Notes: a model not told the origin generated them from the sequence alone. Positions 9,256 to 18,014 are shown, counted from the first letter of the stretch. The stretch is DNA of 34,060 bases from Planctomycetota bacterium (GCA_026692885.1 JAPLNJ010000916.1:1-34060), one strand, 5' to 3'. Numbers and translations: made by a program.

Positions 9256-9412
9256 TTGTGGCACGGAATGCAGCGCCTGCAAGATGCAGATGGAGCAGGG
9301 CACTACCAAGCCCACCCTCCACCCGTTGAAGATCCTGGCGCTGGCCTACAACCTGATGCCCGAGGCGGCCGAGTTATTGACCGCGCGCGGCGAGGAACGG
9401 ATCGTCACATGA
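9239..9412 (+). pseudogene. C-terminal remnant of the FAD/4Fe-4S oxidoreductase in another frame
   Basis: In the +2 frame the sequence reads GTECSACKMQMEQGTTKPTL and then HPLKILALAYNLMPEAAELL. This is what I remember as the extreme C-terminus of long FAD-linked oxidases with CCG domains, where a C-x-x-C-K-M-Q-M-E-Q-G-T motif closes the protein. It begins within a few bases of the stop of the preceding frame. Its own TGA (9410-9412) overlaps the ATG of moaD as ATGA. The overlap suggests that the intact ancestor was translationally coupled to moaD. It has no start codon or RBS of its own that looks real. Confidence 0.7.
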
Positions 9413-9654
9413 AGATCCAAGTCCGGCTGTTCGCCGCCGCTCGACAACGCCTGGGACGGGAAACGATCGAAGTGTGGCTGCCGCCGGGGGCCACGCTGGC
9501 CGAGTTGCGCTGGGCCATCGTTCAGAGCCAGCCCGAATTGTCGGACCTGATCCCGCGCGCCTTGTTCGCGATCGATGCGGAATACGCGAGCGACGAGGTC
9601 CCGTTGTCGGATTCCGCCGAGATTGCCTGCATTCCGCCGGTCAGCGGAGGCTAG
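9409..9654 (+). CDS. moaD: MoaD/ThiS-family sulfur carrier, molybdopterin synthase small subunit
   Basis: The 81-residue ubiquitin-fold protein MKIQVRLFAAARQRLGRETI ends in IPPVSGG, with the C-terminal Gly-Gly that is adenylated and thiocarboxylated to donate sulfur for molybdopterin. Conserved features include the LFAAAR start, the LPPGATLAELR turn and the length of about 80 residues. MoaD is distinguished from ThiS by FAxAR and by PPVSGG. Its ATG overlaps the TGA of the oxidoreductase remnant (ATGA at 9409-9412), which suggests coupling in an operon. MoaE is not in the window. The TAG stop (9652-9654) lies in the CTAG at the left end of a MITE-like repeat. Confidence 0.88.
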   Translation: MKIQVRLFAAARQRLGRETIEVWLPPGATLAELRWAIVQSQPELSDLIPRALFAIDAEYASDEVPLSDSAEIACIPPVSGG

Positions 9655-9782
9655 CGCGTCGTCAAGGCTTATATCTTGGGGTGACCGATGCGGTGGCGTA
9701 AGCTTCCAGCTTGCGTTTGACGCGATGAATCGGAAGGCAAGCAGGATGCTTACCCCACTGTTTAGCCTTGAAGACGCACTAG
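9651..9782. repeat. MITE-like element, copy A, with terminal inverted repeats
   Basis: Left end CTAGCGCGTCGTCAAGGCT (9651-9669) pairs with the right end AGCCTTGAAGACGCACTAG (9764-9782) at 17 of 19 positions. The interior has a hairpin (9698-9714 with 9737-9753, 15 of 17 paired). The core 9692-9759 matches the reverse complement of copy B (23768-23857) at 67 of 68 bases. It has no coding capacity of its own; the long frame crossing it is spurious. The left end contains the stop codon of moaD. Confidence 0.8.
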
Positions 9783-9963
9783 CGTCGTGGTGTAGGGACC
9801 ATCAAGCGCTGCGCCGATGTACCGTTTGCTTGTCGTCGAAGGCCCCCAAGCCTCTGGTGCATCGTCGCCAGCGGCAAGCGACGATGTCCAGCGTGCGACA
9901 TGGGCCAACACTTGACGAGCGCCAAGCTACCAGGCAAACCGCTGGCTCGATGCACCCTACGGG
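9783..9963. other. Short region between repeat and NtrC-like gene; nothing seen
   Basis: This lies beyond the 3' end of the minus-strand regulator. It is GC-rich with no supported gene and no clear terminator. Confidence 0.4.
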
Positions 9964-11337
9964 CTACGAGTCGTGTGTCGCCAACACCTGCTGGATCGCG
10001 TACTTCTCGATCAAGCGATATAGTTTCCGGCGGTCGATACCCAGCGTCAGAGCGGCCCGCGTCTTATTCCCTTGCTCGCGTTGCAGGACCTCGATCACCT
10101 TCGTCCGCTCGAGGCTCGCCAAGTCGTCGGTCAGAGAGCCATCCGACAACCTGCTGGAACGTCGAGCATCCCCAACCTCCCGCGTCACCTCTTTGGGTAG
10201 GTCGCGGACGCGTATGAGGCGGTCGTCCGCTAGAATCTTGGCGCGGTCGATGGCGTTGATCAGTTGCCGCACATTGCCCGGCCAAGGATACCGTTCGATG
10301 AGCCGGTGGGCCGCGTCTTCGATACTCCAGTCCGGCCCCAGGAGATGTGTGACCAACAGCGGGATGTCGCCCGTCCGTTCCCGGAGCGGCGGCAACTCCA
10401 GAGACATCACGTTGATCCGATAGTACAGATCCTCGCGAAACCGTCCCGACGCGACCTCTTCCGTCATGTCGCGATTGGTTGCCGCCAAGAGCCGCACGTG
10501 GACCCACTGCTGCTTGAGCGAACCGATGCGGCGCATGGAGCCGTCCTCCAGGACGCGGAGCAGTTTGGCCTGCAAGGCGCCGGGAAGCTCGCCGATTTCG
10601 TCGATGAATAACGTCCCACCATCAGCCGTCTCCACCAGGCCGGCCTTGGCACTGACTGCACCCGTGAACGCGCCTTTCTCGTGCCCGAACAACTCGCTTT
10701 CGAGCAAGGCCTCCGGCAGTGCGGCGCAGTTGATGACCACCATCGGCTTGTGGACCCACGTGCTGCATTGGTGCAAAGCTCGAGCGACCAGCTCTTTGCC
10801 CGTCCCGCTTTCACCTTGGATCAGGATAGCTTTGTCACTGGGACCAGCCCGTTCGATCAGCCGGAACACCTCCTGCATGGCCGGCGACCGCCCGATCATT
10901 TCGCACTTGGGCTGGGTCCGATGCAGCAGCGTCCTCCGTTGACTGTTTTCCTTGTGGAGTTGGTGATGCTCGTGGGCCTTCTCGATCAGTTCTTCCAGTT
11001 CGTTCAGTGGAAACGGCTTCGTCAAGAAATCGTACGCCCCCAGTTTCATGGCCTGCACCGCAATCTCGATGGTGCCCTGGCCCGTGAGCACGAGCAGTTC
11101 ACACTCGGCGTGACGCTCCTTGAACTGGCGGAGCAGCTCGATGCCACACAGACCGGGCATTTTCATGTCGAAGATGGCGACGCTGAAGACTCGCTCCTGC
11201 GCGGCGGCCAGGGCTTGCTCGCCATCGGCCGCCTCTTGCACCTGGAACCCGCGGCGCGAGAACATCCTCGCCATGGTGGTCCGAAAATCATCGTCGCTAT
11301 CGACGACCAACAGATCGATGTCCTTACGTTCGGTCAT
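9964..11337 (-). CDS. NtrC-class sigma54-dependent response regulator
   Basis: The 457-residue protein has a receiver domain (residues 1-120; phosphoacceptor Asp57 in IFDMKMPG; conserved Thr in LTGQG and Lys in LTKPF). An AAA+ domain follows with Walker A GESGTGKE (175-182), the sigma54-contact loop GAFTGA (222-227) and Walker B LFIDEIGE (243-250). The C-terminal Fis-type helix-turn-helix ends NKTRAALTLGIDRRKLYRLI. It should activate sigma54 promoters when phosphorylated. The ATG at 11337 is chosen over the upstream TTG because GAGGGGG stands 6 bases before it. No partner kinase is adjacent on this strand; the three hybrid kinases at 20384-29170 are 9 kb away. It is divergent from the LEPR surface protein, with a 14-base palindrome 63 bases upstream. 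All key residues are intact. Confidence 0.93.
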   Translation of the reverse strand: MTERKDIDLLVVDSDDDFRTTMARMFSRRGFQVQEAADGEQALAAAQERVFSVAIFDMKMPGLCGIELLRQFKERHAECELLVLTGQGTIEIAVQAMKLGAYDFLTKPFPLNELEELIEKAHEHHQLHKENSQRRTLLHRTQPKCEMIGRSPAMQEVFRLIERAGPSDKAILIQGESGTGKELVARALHQCSTWVHKPMVVINCAALPEALLESELFGHEKGAFTGAVSAKAGLVETADGGTLFIDEIGELPGALQAKLLRVLEDGSMRRIGSLKQQWVHVRLLAATNRDMTEEVASGRFREDLYYRINVMSLELPPLRERTGDIPLLVTHLLGPDWSIEDAAHRLIERYPWPGNVRQLINAIDRAKILADDRLIRVRDLPKEVTREVGDARRSSRLSDGSLTDDLASLERTKVIEVLQREQGNKTRAALTLGIDRRKLYRLIEKYAIQQVLATHDS

Positions 11338-11890
11338 GGCGTACCCCCTCAATGATCAGTCACACCGTCTAGCGGGACCATGCGTATTCGCCCCATGGCG
11401 TGCGAATTCGCACAGGGACAACACGCATTCTCGCCTTTTTTGCACGAAATGCCAATCGCGGCGGGAGGTCTAAAATTCAACCGAGCTGCGTCCTGCAGCG
11501 ATGCGTGTTTGTGGACAGGAATATCAGGGACAGGAAAATGAATGCCTGCGTCTTCGTCTGCCAGCTTGGACCTATAGGACCTAGTTGTCTATTTCGCACC
11601 TATGCCGAGTTTGCGTGTGCTACGGAACTTTTTGTCGGTTTTTGCAGTCTAATTCGGACGCCGGATCCAGGCCCTCGTGCGATCCGTCTCTCGTCACCGC
11701 TTTGCCTCTCGCGGTTCTGCCCCTATGATTGGCCGTAGCGATCGTAACGAATAGACCGTTTGGACTGGCGATGGCAATGATCGCTGGGGCGGTGACATGC
11801 GAAAAAGATGAACCTGTGGAGCAGAATGACACGATCAGGAAACATACGAAGCCTGGAAGAGTTGGAAGACCCTGGAAAACTGGAACCCCG
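11338..11890. other. Divergent regulatory region between the NtrC-like regulator and the giant surface protein
   Basis: This stretch of about 550 bases lies between two divergent starts. It has a palindrome at 11400-11413 and is otherwise AT-richer than the coding DNA around it. An open frame of the surface protein extends upstream to 11729 but its codons before 11891 do not look like the family. I searched for GG-N10-GC sigma54 promoters and found no convincing one. Confidence 0.5.
11400..11413. promoter_or_regulatory. Perfect 14-base palindrome, candidate operator
   Basis: GTGCGAATTCGCAC is a perfect inverted repeat located 63 bases upstream of the regulator's ATG. A related sequence TGCGTATTCG occurs exactly 20 bases to its left (11381-11390), which is about two helical turns. 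A third related half-site (CGCATTCTCGC) lies to the right. The arrangement resembles a multi-site binding array for a dimeric regulator, perhaps the NtrC-like protein itself. Binding is inference. Confidence 0.35.
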
Positions 11891-14800
11891 ATGAGACTGA
11901 AAGCCATGACTACCAAATCCTGTCCCTCGTTCCGTGGTTTGTTTCGTCGCCTCCGTTCTCGCCGGAAGCAGTCGAGCACGACTCGCCGCTGGAAACGCGA
12001 AACGCTGATGCTGGAACCGCTGGAGCCGCGAACGCTCTTGTCCGGCGATTCACTGGGCGCTCTCGATTTGCAGTCCACCCTTGTGACCGGGAGCGGATCG
12101 TTGGCTGCCCCCACGGTGTACTCCTCGACGGTGAGTCCTGCTGCGGGAGTCCAGGCCGAGGGCGAGACCCAGGCGTTGGCGCAGGATCTGGTCGCGTTTG
12201 CCAAGGCTCTGACGACAGCTGGTCTGCAGGAGTACGGCGCGGCTTGGTGCCCGCACTGCATGGACCAGAGGGAAATGTTCCAGGATGGCCAGTACTATCT
12301 GCCGCTGAACGAGGTCACGAACCCCGACCGGACGTTGAACGCACTCGGAACCGCGAAGAACATCAGTTCGTTCCCGACGTGGGACATCCCGGATCCGGGC
12401 CATGTGAGATTTAACGCACTTCAGCTGACGGCCAATGCCATCCTTGCCGCGAATTATTCGTTCCCGGACGCGAACACGACTCGCGTGGTTGGCGCGTACA
12501 GCTTGGACGTGCTCTCCCAGTTATCCGGCGTCGCGATTCCCACGTCAGCCGCGCCCTTCGTCGCACCGATCTCTGATAGGACACTGATCGGCGGGTCGGC
12601 TCTGTACATTCCCCTGGACGGCTACGATCCCAACGGGGATGCGCTGACCTACACCGTAACTAGCGACAATGCGGTGGTGTCGACGACCATACCGCAAAAC
12701 AATCCCAGCGTGCAGATCGACGTCAAGGGTTGGGGGCACATCACGGCCGAATTGTACCAGGACAAGGCACCCCGTCCTGTCGAGCGGTTCACTCAGTTGG
12801 CCGAAAGCGGCTTCTACGACTACACGACGGACAGTGGCGGCAACGTGACCAACAAGGTGCCCTTCCATCGCGTGATCAGTAATTTCATGATCCAGGGCGG
12901 TGATCCGACCGGCACGGGATCGGGCGGATCGACCCTGGGCACCTTCAACGATCAATTCAATGTCGACTTGCTGCACAATAGCGAAGGTACTTTATCGTTC
13001 GCCAAGTCGGCGGACGACACCAATGACTCGCAGTTCTTCATCACGTTGGCCCCGACCCAATGGCTCGATTTCAAGCATTCCGTGTTTGGCCAGGTGACGG
13101 AGGGTTACGACGTTCTGGAGGCGATCGGCAAGACGGCGACCAACACCGGCGACAAGCCCGCGACCGAAATCGACATCAACAAAGTGACCATCTTCCAGGA
13201 CACCGAGAACGCCGTCGTGATGCTGAAGGCGCCCGTCGGGGCCACAGGCGTGTCGAACATCACCGTGACGGCCAGCGATGGGAAGGGGCTAACCTACCAG
13301 CGCACGTTCCGTGTGACGATGGTGGCGGACACGCAGGCCAATGGTGGCGGCTACAACGGCGGGCCGTTTCTGGCAGATATCAGTCCCAATCCGCTGACCA
13401 CCACCCGCAACACCGTCGCGCAGCTCCAGTTGCAGGGGATTGATAAAGAAAATGAGACGCTGTACTACGACGCGACGAAGGTGGGAACGGTCAACTATAC
13501 CCTGAACGTGAACAACGCGACGGGGCTCGTCCAGGTCACGCCGCCGGCCGGTTATGTGGGGCCGATGCAGGTGCTGGTGAAGGTGAAGGACTCGGTGACG
13601 CCGGCGCTCACCCGACAAGACCCGTATGATTCGCAGACGGTCACGTTCAATGTCTTGCCCGAAACTCCGGTGTTGACGTTGGCGGCGGCCTCGGATACGG
13701 GCACTCTGAACGACAACATCACCAGCCTCAAGACCCCTCAGTTCCACATCACCAACGTCGTCTCCGGCGCCACGGTCGAGATTCTCAATGGTACGACGGT
13801 GGTGGGGCAGGGGACGGCGACCGGCACCACCATCGACGTGACGGCCGACCTGTCTGCGAAGCCCGATGGAACCTATCCGCTGACGGCGGTGCAGACCCTC
13901 AGCAGCGTGAAGAGTGCGGCCTCCAACCTGATACCGCTGCAACTCGACACTTCGGCGCCCGCGGCCTTTACGTCCACGCCGCCGACCAAGGCGTTCGTCG
14001 ATTCGCAACTGAAGTATGACGCACAAAATACAGACGAGGGGCACGCGGGCTTTGCCTACTCGCTGGTGAATGGGCCGACGGGCGCAGCGATTGATGTAGC
14101 GACGGGACTGCTCACCTGGACGCCCACGACCGCTCAGGTCGGAAATCAAAGTTTCCAAGTCCGTGGCACGGATGGGGCTGGCAACGCCGTGACCCAGGAC
14201 CTGAATATCGCTGTCGTCCAGGCTACTGTGAAACTGCGTCTGCAACCGACGGATCTGAGTGGCAACCCCATTACCCACGTCAGCCTCGGCAGCCAATTCC
14301 TGCTGCGCGTGTTTGCCCAGGACGTTCGCGGGTCGTCGTCGGGCGGTGTGTTTTCCGCCTATTTGAACGTGGCCTTCGACCCGACGCTGGCGTCCCCGGT
14401 GGGTCAAACGCTCAATGACATTACCTTTACAGATCCCTACAGCAACGGGAAAGCGGCCACTTTCATGTCCGGGGCTATCAACGAAGTAGGCGCCTTCGCA
14501 GGCACCACTGCGTTGGGCGAGGCGGACAAGCTGATGTTCAGCATCACCATGAACCCTGTGAAAGCCGGGACCATCAACTTCACAGGCTCACCCGCCACCG
14601 CCGTCGGCCACGAAGTCTTGGTCTACGGCGCGAATGCGGCCGTCTCTTCGAACCTCCTGAATTTCGTCACGGGCACTCTGACCATCGATTCCGGAATCAT
14701 CGCCAACAACGACACGTTCAATTTCGACGAGGACAGCAGCGGCAATAGCCTGACCGTCCTGACCAACGACGTCAATAACCAGGGCGGCACCCTGACGATC

Positions 14801-17296
14801 ACCGCGGTCGGTCCGGTGGATCACGGCGGAACGGTCACGATTGCGCAGGGCAGTCAGCAGCTGCTTTACACACCGGCCGCAAATTTCTCCGGCCAGGAGC
14901 AATTCACCTACACCATTGGCAATGGCCAGTCCACGAGCACCGCGACCGTGACGGTCCAGGTGCAGCCCAAGAACGATCCGCCGACGGCGAATAACGACAC
15001 CTTCACGGTCGCGATGAGCAGCCAGGGCAACGCCTTGGATGTCCTGGCGAACGATTCGTTCGCCCCCGATCAGAGTGAAACCTTGCGGGTGCTCTCGGTG
15101 GGCACCACAGACAAGGGCGGTACGGTCACGATTGCCCCCAACGGAACGCACCTGGTCTACGCGCCGCTGGCCGGTTTCACGGGTGATGAAACCTTCACCT
15201 ATACCATTACAGACCGCGCCGACTCAACGGGCCTGACCGCCCAGGCCACGGTCAAGGTGACGGTCACAGCGTTGCCCTTGCCGACGGTCGTCGCGGATAC
15301 GGCCACCGTCAACGAAAGTTCTGCGGCTACGGTGATCAACGTGCTAGGTAATGACACTCCCGGCCAGACGGGCGACACGTTGACGGTGACTGCCGTCACG
15401 CAGCCCACCAACGGTACGGTCACCGTTGGTGCTCTGGGCGCGAATCTGTCCTACACACCCAAGTTGTACTTCTCGGGCACGGACACGTTCACCTACACCG
15501 TCCAGGAATCGAATGGTGGAACGCGGGTCGGCACGGTGACGGTCACGGTGACGGCTCTGCCGGCGCCTACGGCGGTGGTGGACACCACCATCCTTGTCGG
15601 TGGATCGGTGGCCACCGTGATCAACGTGCTCCTGAACGACACGCCCAACACGGTCGGTCACACGTTGACGGTCACGGCCGTGGTGCCTTCGGCCACCGGT
15701 GGCGCGGTTGCCATCGGCACCAGCGGGGCGAATGTGACCTACACGCCGAAGGCCGGGTTCTTCGGTACGGATACGTTCACGTATACCGTTCGCGAGCAAG
15801 CCGCCGGCTGGGCCACGGCCACAGTGACCGTGCTCGTCACGCCGTCGCCGACAGACGACACGTTCAACATGGCGAAAAACGGACCGAAGACCACGCTGGA
15901 CGTGCTGAAACTCAGCGCGCTGAATTACCCTTCGACGAATCCCTACCAGCAGCTGACGATCACCGCCGTGACGGCAAGTTCGCCCGGTGGGACGGCGGCC
16001 GTGGCGGCGGACGGTAAGCACGTCGACTTCACGCCCCAGGCGGATTATGTCGGCGCGGACACCTTTGCGTACACGGTCAGTGATGGCAACGGCCATACCG
16101 CTCAGGGCAGCGTGACGGTGAACCTCACGAACTATACGATTTCCGGTAGCGTGGCGTCCTCCTCGACTGCCATAACTGGCGCCATGCGCCTTGTCGGAAT
16201 AGATCTCGTGCTGAGGGACATGTCTGGCAACGTGGTCAGCACACCTCCCGTGAAGACCGATTTCCTAGGTAGATACAGCTTTCCCAACCTCCCCTCCGGC
16301 CAGTACACGGTAAGCAAGGCATCCGCACCGTTCCTGCTGGATGATCCCCAGACGATCACGGTCACGACGACGGGGTTGTCTGGCAGCGAAAGCACAGGCA
16401 ATAATTTCGCCCCGTCCGGGCGCAAGGCGGCATTTATCAGCATTCTCGACTTCCTGGTGACTGCCCCGCGTCAGTCTTCGCTGTCCCCGACCGACTCCTT
16501 TGTCGCGGCCACCGGATACGTGCCGGCGGGTGCCGCCGATACGGCAGAAGCGGGTGCCCAGAAGTGGATCACCATCGAGTCCGGCTGGGCCGGATTCACG
16601 AGCGTCTTTGTGCACTTGTCCCAGAACCCGGAAACGGTGCATATCCACGCCATCAAGACGGATGGAACGACACTCCACCACGACTTGCTACCGACCGACA
16701 CCCGCGTGCAATGGCTGGGGAAGGAAGGCGATGCCTCGCTGCTGCGGATCATCGGTAGTGCCGCAGACCTGCAGCTGGACAACAGCGAGTGCTGTGTGCC
16801 TGCCCCCAGCGCCGCCGCCGCGGGCGAAGCCGGTTCCACGACCTCGCAGAATTTGGCGACCTCGACCGCGCCGTCGGCTGTGGGTGAAGGCGAGGCCGTG
16901 GCCCTCACGCCCGCCGCAGTCACACCCGCCGCGTCGATCGTGGTGACACCCAGTTCCAGCTTGTTGCAGGCCTCGACGCAAACGACGCCGCTGACGTCCG
17001 CGGTCGCCGCCTCGGAACTGGCCTCGGCCTCGGAACCGATCGTCGCGGCCTCCTTCGCGCCGGTCACTTCGTACATGACGGCCAGCACGGTGTCAACGGT
17101 ACAGACGCAGTCGGCGGCGGTGACCACGGCCACTTCGACGACCGCGGACGCGACCGCGCAGGCGGTGGATGCCGTCATGGCCACCGAGGATTTCGCCAGC
17201 ACCCCGGAGACTGCTGCGAAACTGAAGGCCAGCACCGCCGATTCCAGCGACTACGCCGACGCGGTGGACCAAGTCCTAGCTCAGACCGCCCTGTAA
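11891..17296 (+). CDS. Giant LEPR-motif surface protein with thioredoxin-like, cyclophilin and cadherin-like domains
   Basis: This 1801-residue protein has an Arg-rich N-terminus followed by LMLEPLEPRTLLSG (residues 39-52), the planctomycete LEPR-x-LL export/sorting motif. It then carries a thioredoxin-like segment with AAWCPHC (Cys120, Cys123) and SFPTWDI. A cyclophilin-type peptidyl-prolyl isomerase domain follows (about 274-435; FHRVISNFMIQGGDPTGTG and SQFFITL). Next come Ig-like regions, a cohesin-like domain (about 780-930) and five tandem cadherin/Big-like repeats (about 937-1413, each with a V-L-x-N-D and Y-T-P core). An SdrD-B-like domain (about 1415-1505) and a long Ala/Thr/Ser-rich tail complete it. 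Start: ATG 11891 has GGAA 6 bases upstream; 11906 is an alternative, and the open frame upstream to 11729 is judged noncoding. It is probably exported and cell-surface or matrix associated. Role in folding of surface proteins is inference. Confidence 0.88.
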   Translation: MRLKAMTTKSCPSFRGLFRRLRSRRKQSSTTRRWKRETLMLEPLEPRTLLSGDSLGALDLQSTLVTGSGSLAAPTVYSSTVSPAAGVQAEGETQALAQDLVAFAKALTTAGLQEYGAAWCPHCMDQREMFQDGQYYLPLNEVTNPDRTLNALGTAKNISSFPTWDIPDPGHVRFNALQLTANAILAANYSFPDANTTRVVGAYSLDVLSQLSGVAIPTSAAPFVAPISDRTLIGGSALYIPLDGYDPNGDALTYTVTSDNAVVSTTIPQNNPSVQIDVKGWGHITAELYQDKAPRPVERFTQLAESGFYDYTTDSGGNVTNKVPFHRVISNFMIQGGDPTGTGSGGSTLGTFNDQFNVDLLHNSEGTLSFAKSADDTNDSQFFITLAPTQWLDFKHSVFGQVTEGYDVLEAIGKTATNTGDKPATEIDINKVTIFQDTENAVVMLKAPVGATGVSNITVTASDGKGLTYQRTFRVTMVADTQANGGGYNGGPFLADISPNPLTTTRNTVAQLQLQGIDKENETLYYDATKVGTVNYTLNVNNATGLVQVTPPAGYVGPMQVLVKVKDSVTPALTRQDPYDSQTVTFNVLPETPVLTLAAASDTGTLNDNITSLKTPQFHITNVVSGATVEILNGTTVVGQGTATGTTIDVTADLSAKPDGTYPLTAVQTLSSVKSAASNLIPLQLDTSAPAAFTSTPPTKAFVDSQLKYDAQNTDEGHAGFAYSLVNGPTGAAIDVATGLLTWTPTTAQVGNQSFQVRGTDGAGNAVTQDLNIAVVQATVKLRLQPTDLSGNPITHVSLGSQFLLRVFAQDVRGSSSGGVFSAYLNVAFDPTLASPVGQTLNDITFTDPYSNGKAATFMSGAINEVGAFAGTTALGEADKLMFSITMNPVKAGTINFTGSPATAVGHEVLVYGANAAVSSNLLNFVTGTLTIDSGIIANNDTFNFDEDSSGNSLTVLTNDVNNQGGTLTITAVGPVDHGGTVTIAQGSQQLLYTPAANFSGQEQFTYTIGNGQSTSTATVTVQVQPKNDPPTANNDTFTVAMSSQGNALDVLANDSFAPDQSETLRVLSVGTTDKGGTVTIAPNGTHLVYAPLAGFTGDETFTYTITDRADSTGLTAQATVKVTVTALPLPTVVADTATVNESSAATVINVLGNDTPGQTGDTLTVTAVTQPTNGTVTVGALGANLSYTPKLYFSGTDTFTYTVQESNGGTRVGTVTVTVTALPAPTAVVDTTILVGGSVATVINVLLNDTPNTVGHTLTVTAVVPSATGGAVAIGTSGANVTYTPKAGFFGTDTFTYTVREQAAGWATATVTVLVTPSPTDDTFNMAKNGPKTTLDVLKLSALNYPSTNPYQQLTITAVTASSPGGTAAVAADGKHVDFTPQADYVGADTFAYTVSDGNGHTAQGSVTVNLTNYTISGSVASSSTAITGAMRLVGIDLVLRDMSGNVVSTPPVKTDFLGRYSFPNLPSGQYTVSKASAPFLLDDPQTITVTTTGLSGSESTGNNFAPSGRKAAFISILDFLVTAPRQSSLSPTDSFVAATGYVPAGAADTAEAGAQKWITIESGWAGFTSVFVHLSQNPETVHIHAIKTDGTTLHHDLLPTDTRVQWLGKEGDASLLRIIGSAADLQLDNSECCVPAPSAAAAGEAGSTTSQNLATSTAPSAVGEGEAVALTPAAVTPAASIVVTPSSSLLQASTQTTPLTSAVAASELASASEPIVAASFAPVTSYMTASTVSTVQTQSAAVTTATSTTADATAQAVDAVMATEDFASTPETAAKLKASTADSSDYADAVDQVLAQTAL

Positions 17297-17318
17297 GTTC
17301 GCGGTCCAAGCGATCTCT

Positions 17319-17343
17319 CGTTCCCACGCTTTGCGTGGGAACG
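17319..17343. repeat. Perfect hairpin 23 bases after the surface-protein stop
   Basis: CGTTCCCACGC TTT GCGTGGGAACG forms an 11-base-pair stem with a 3-base loop. This sequence type is a widely dispersed bacterial palindrome. Related pieces lie nearby at 17411-17420. It may act as a transcript end stabiliser or terminator, though no T-run follows. Confidence 0.7.
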
Positions 17344-17440
17344 TGCCGCGATGACGCTGCGTCCTGCCGGTCCCCCCACGTATTCTGGACGCAGAGCGTC
17401 CGGCAGAGCCGTTCCCACGCGGAGCGGCTGTGAAAGAATC

Positions 17441-17529
17441 GTAGGGTGGGCCAAGTACTCGCGGCCCACCATCGAAAGCAATGCCAGTTTCTTAGAATTG
17501 GTGGGCCGCGAGTACTTGGCCCACCCTAC
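17441..17529. repeat. Perfect 30-base inverted repeat (GTAGGGTGGGC type)
   Basis: Arms 17441-17470 and 17500-17529 are perfectly complementary over 30 bases around a 29-base spacer. The arm begins GTAGGGTGGGCCAAGTACTC. The same GTAGGGTGGGC word recurs at the sulfatase stop (18073-18083), so this belongs to a dispersed family. Confidence 0.85.
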
Positions 17530-17588
17530 TGTGAATCGTGTTCTCACATCTTTTCGCAGCCTCGGAGCGAGGGAACGCGGACAAGCTC

Positions 17589-18014
17589 TCAGTCCTTCAG
17601 GTGCCCCACGCTGGACTGAAAGTACTTGTGGCGGCGCGCGACAACCTGTATGTCCGCCTCCTGCTGCTGCGATTCCAGATCACGCAGATTGGCGATCGTG
17701 TAGCGACACTTCAATGTTTCGACGCGAAAACGCAGATAGGCGGCATGTTCGGGCGGCAAGATACCCAACAGATACCCCTGCAATTCCTCGCGGGTGGGCG
17801 CGCCGATTTGGTTGCGGCGCCAGATTTCGGCCAGCGTGTGGATCCCGCAGTCGCGGCGGGCATTGATATCCGCCAGCCGTTGCAGCAGGTCAGGCCGCGC
17901 CCGCAGGATCTGTTCGAGCTGCGCCATGCGATCGGCGTCCAAAGCCTCGTCCAGATAGGCATCCAACTCGGCCGTTGTAATCTGGTCGCAGGATTCGCGG
18001 GATAATTCAGCCAT
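17589..18014 (-). CDS. Small conserved planctomycete protein of unknown function
   Basis: This 141-residue cytoplasmic protein begins MAELSRESCDQITTAELDAY and is charged and mainly helical. It contains LDEALDADRMAQLEQILRAR, then IHTLAEIWRRNQIGAPTREE and LRFRVETLKCRYTIANLRDL. A segment of this form (an acidic helix, a tryptophan, a TREEL turn, then a Cys near the end) resembles proteins of planctomycetes that I have seen annotated as hypothetical or anti-sigma-like. No zinc-binding H-x3-C-x2-C motif is visible, so an anti-sigma role is not supported. The ATG has GGAG 7 bases upstream. It lies 66 bases downstream of the sulfatase on the same strand and could be cotranscribed with it. Confidence 0.7.
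   Translation of the reverse strand: MAELSRESCDQITTAELDAYLDEALDADRMAQLEQILRARPDLLQRLADINARRDCGIHTLAEIWRRNQIGAPTREELQGYLLGILPPEHAAYLRFRVETLKCRYTIANLRDLESQQQEADIQVVARRHKYFQSSVGHLKD

Larger units (their letters stand above)
17297..17588. other. Repeat-packed intergenic region
   Basis: Between the surface protein and the small minus-strand gene this gap holds a GTTCCCACGC-type hairpin, a second GGACGC...GCGTCC stem near 17389 and a 30-base perfect inverted repeat. No gene is supported; the frames crossing it are created by the repeats. Confidence 0.6.

Noticed and set aside
9575..10423. 282-codon plus-strand frame whose product contains a peptide also encoded at 23366-24028 minus
   Set aside because: The shared peptide comes from the MITE-like repeat copies A and B, and most of the frame is antisense to the NtrC-like gene. 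It is not evidence for a conserved protein.
11338..11720. Possible sigma54 promoter for the regulator or the surface protein
   Set aside because: The best candidate (TGGCATTTCGTGCA on the minus strand) has eight instead of ten bases between GG and GC. Other TTGC sites lack the upstream GG.
13289..14407. 372-codon open frame on the minus strand
   Set aside because: It is antisense to the repeat-rich surface protein, Arg/His-rich and without motifs; it is a product of GC-biased third positions.
17319..17343. Intrinsic terminator after the surface protein
   Set aside because: The stem is strong but no T-run follows, so it is listed as a repeat and not as a terminator.
17351..17866. 171-codon plus-strand frame across the repeat region
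   Set aside because: It is built mostly from palindromic repeats and the antisense strand of the small minus-strand gene.
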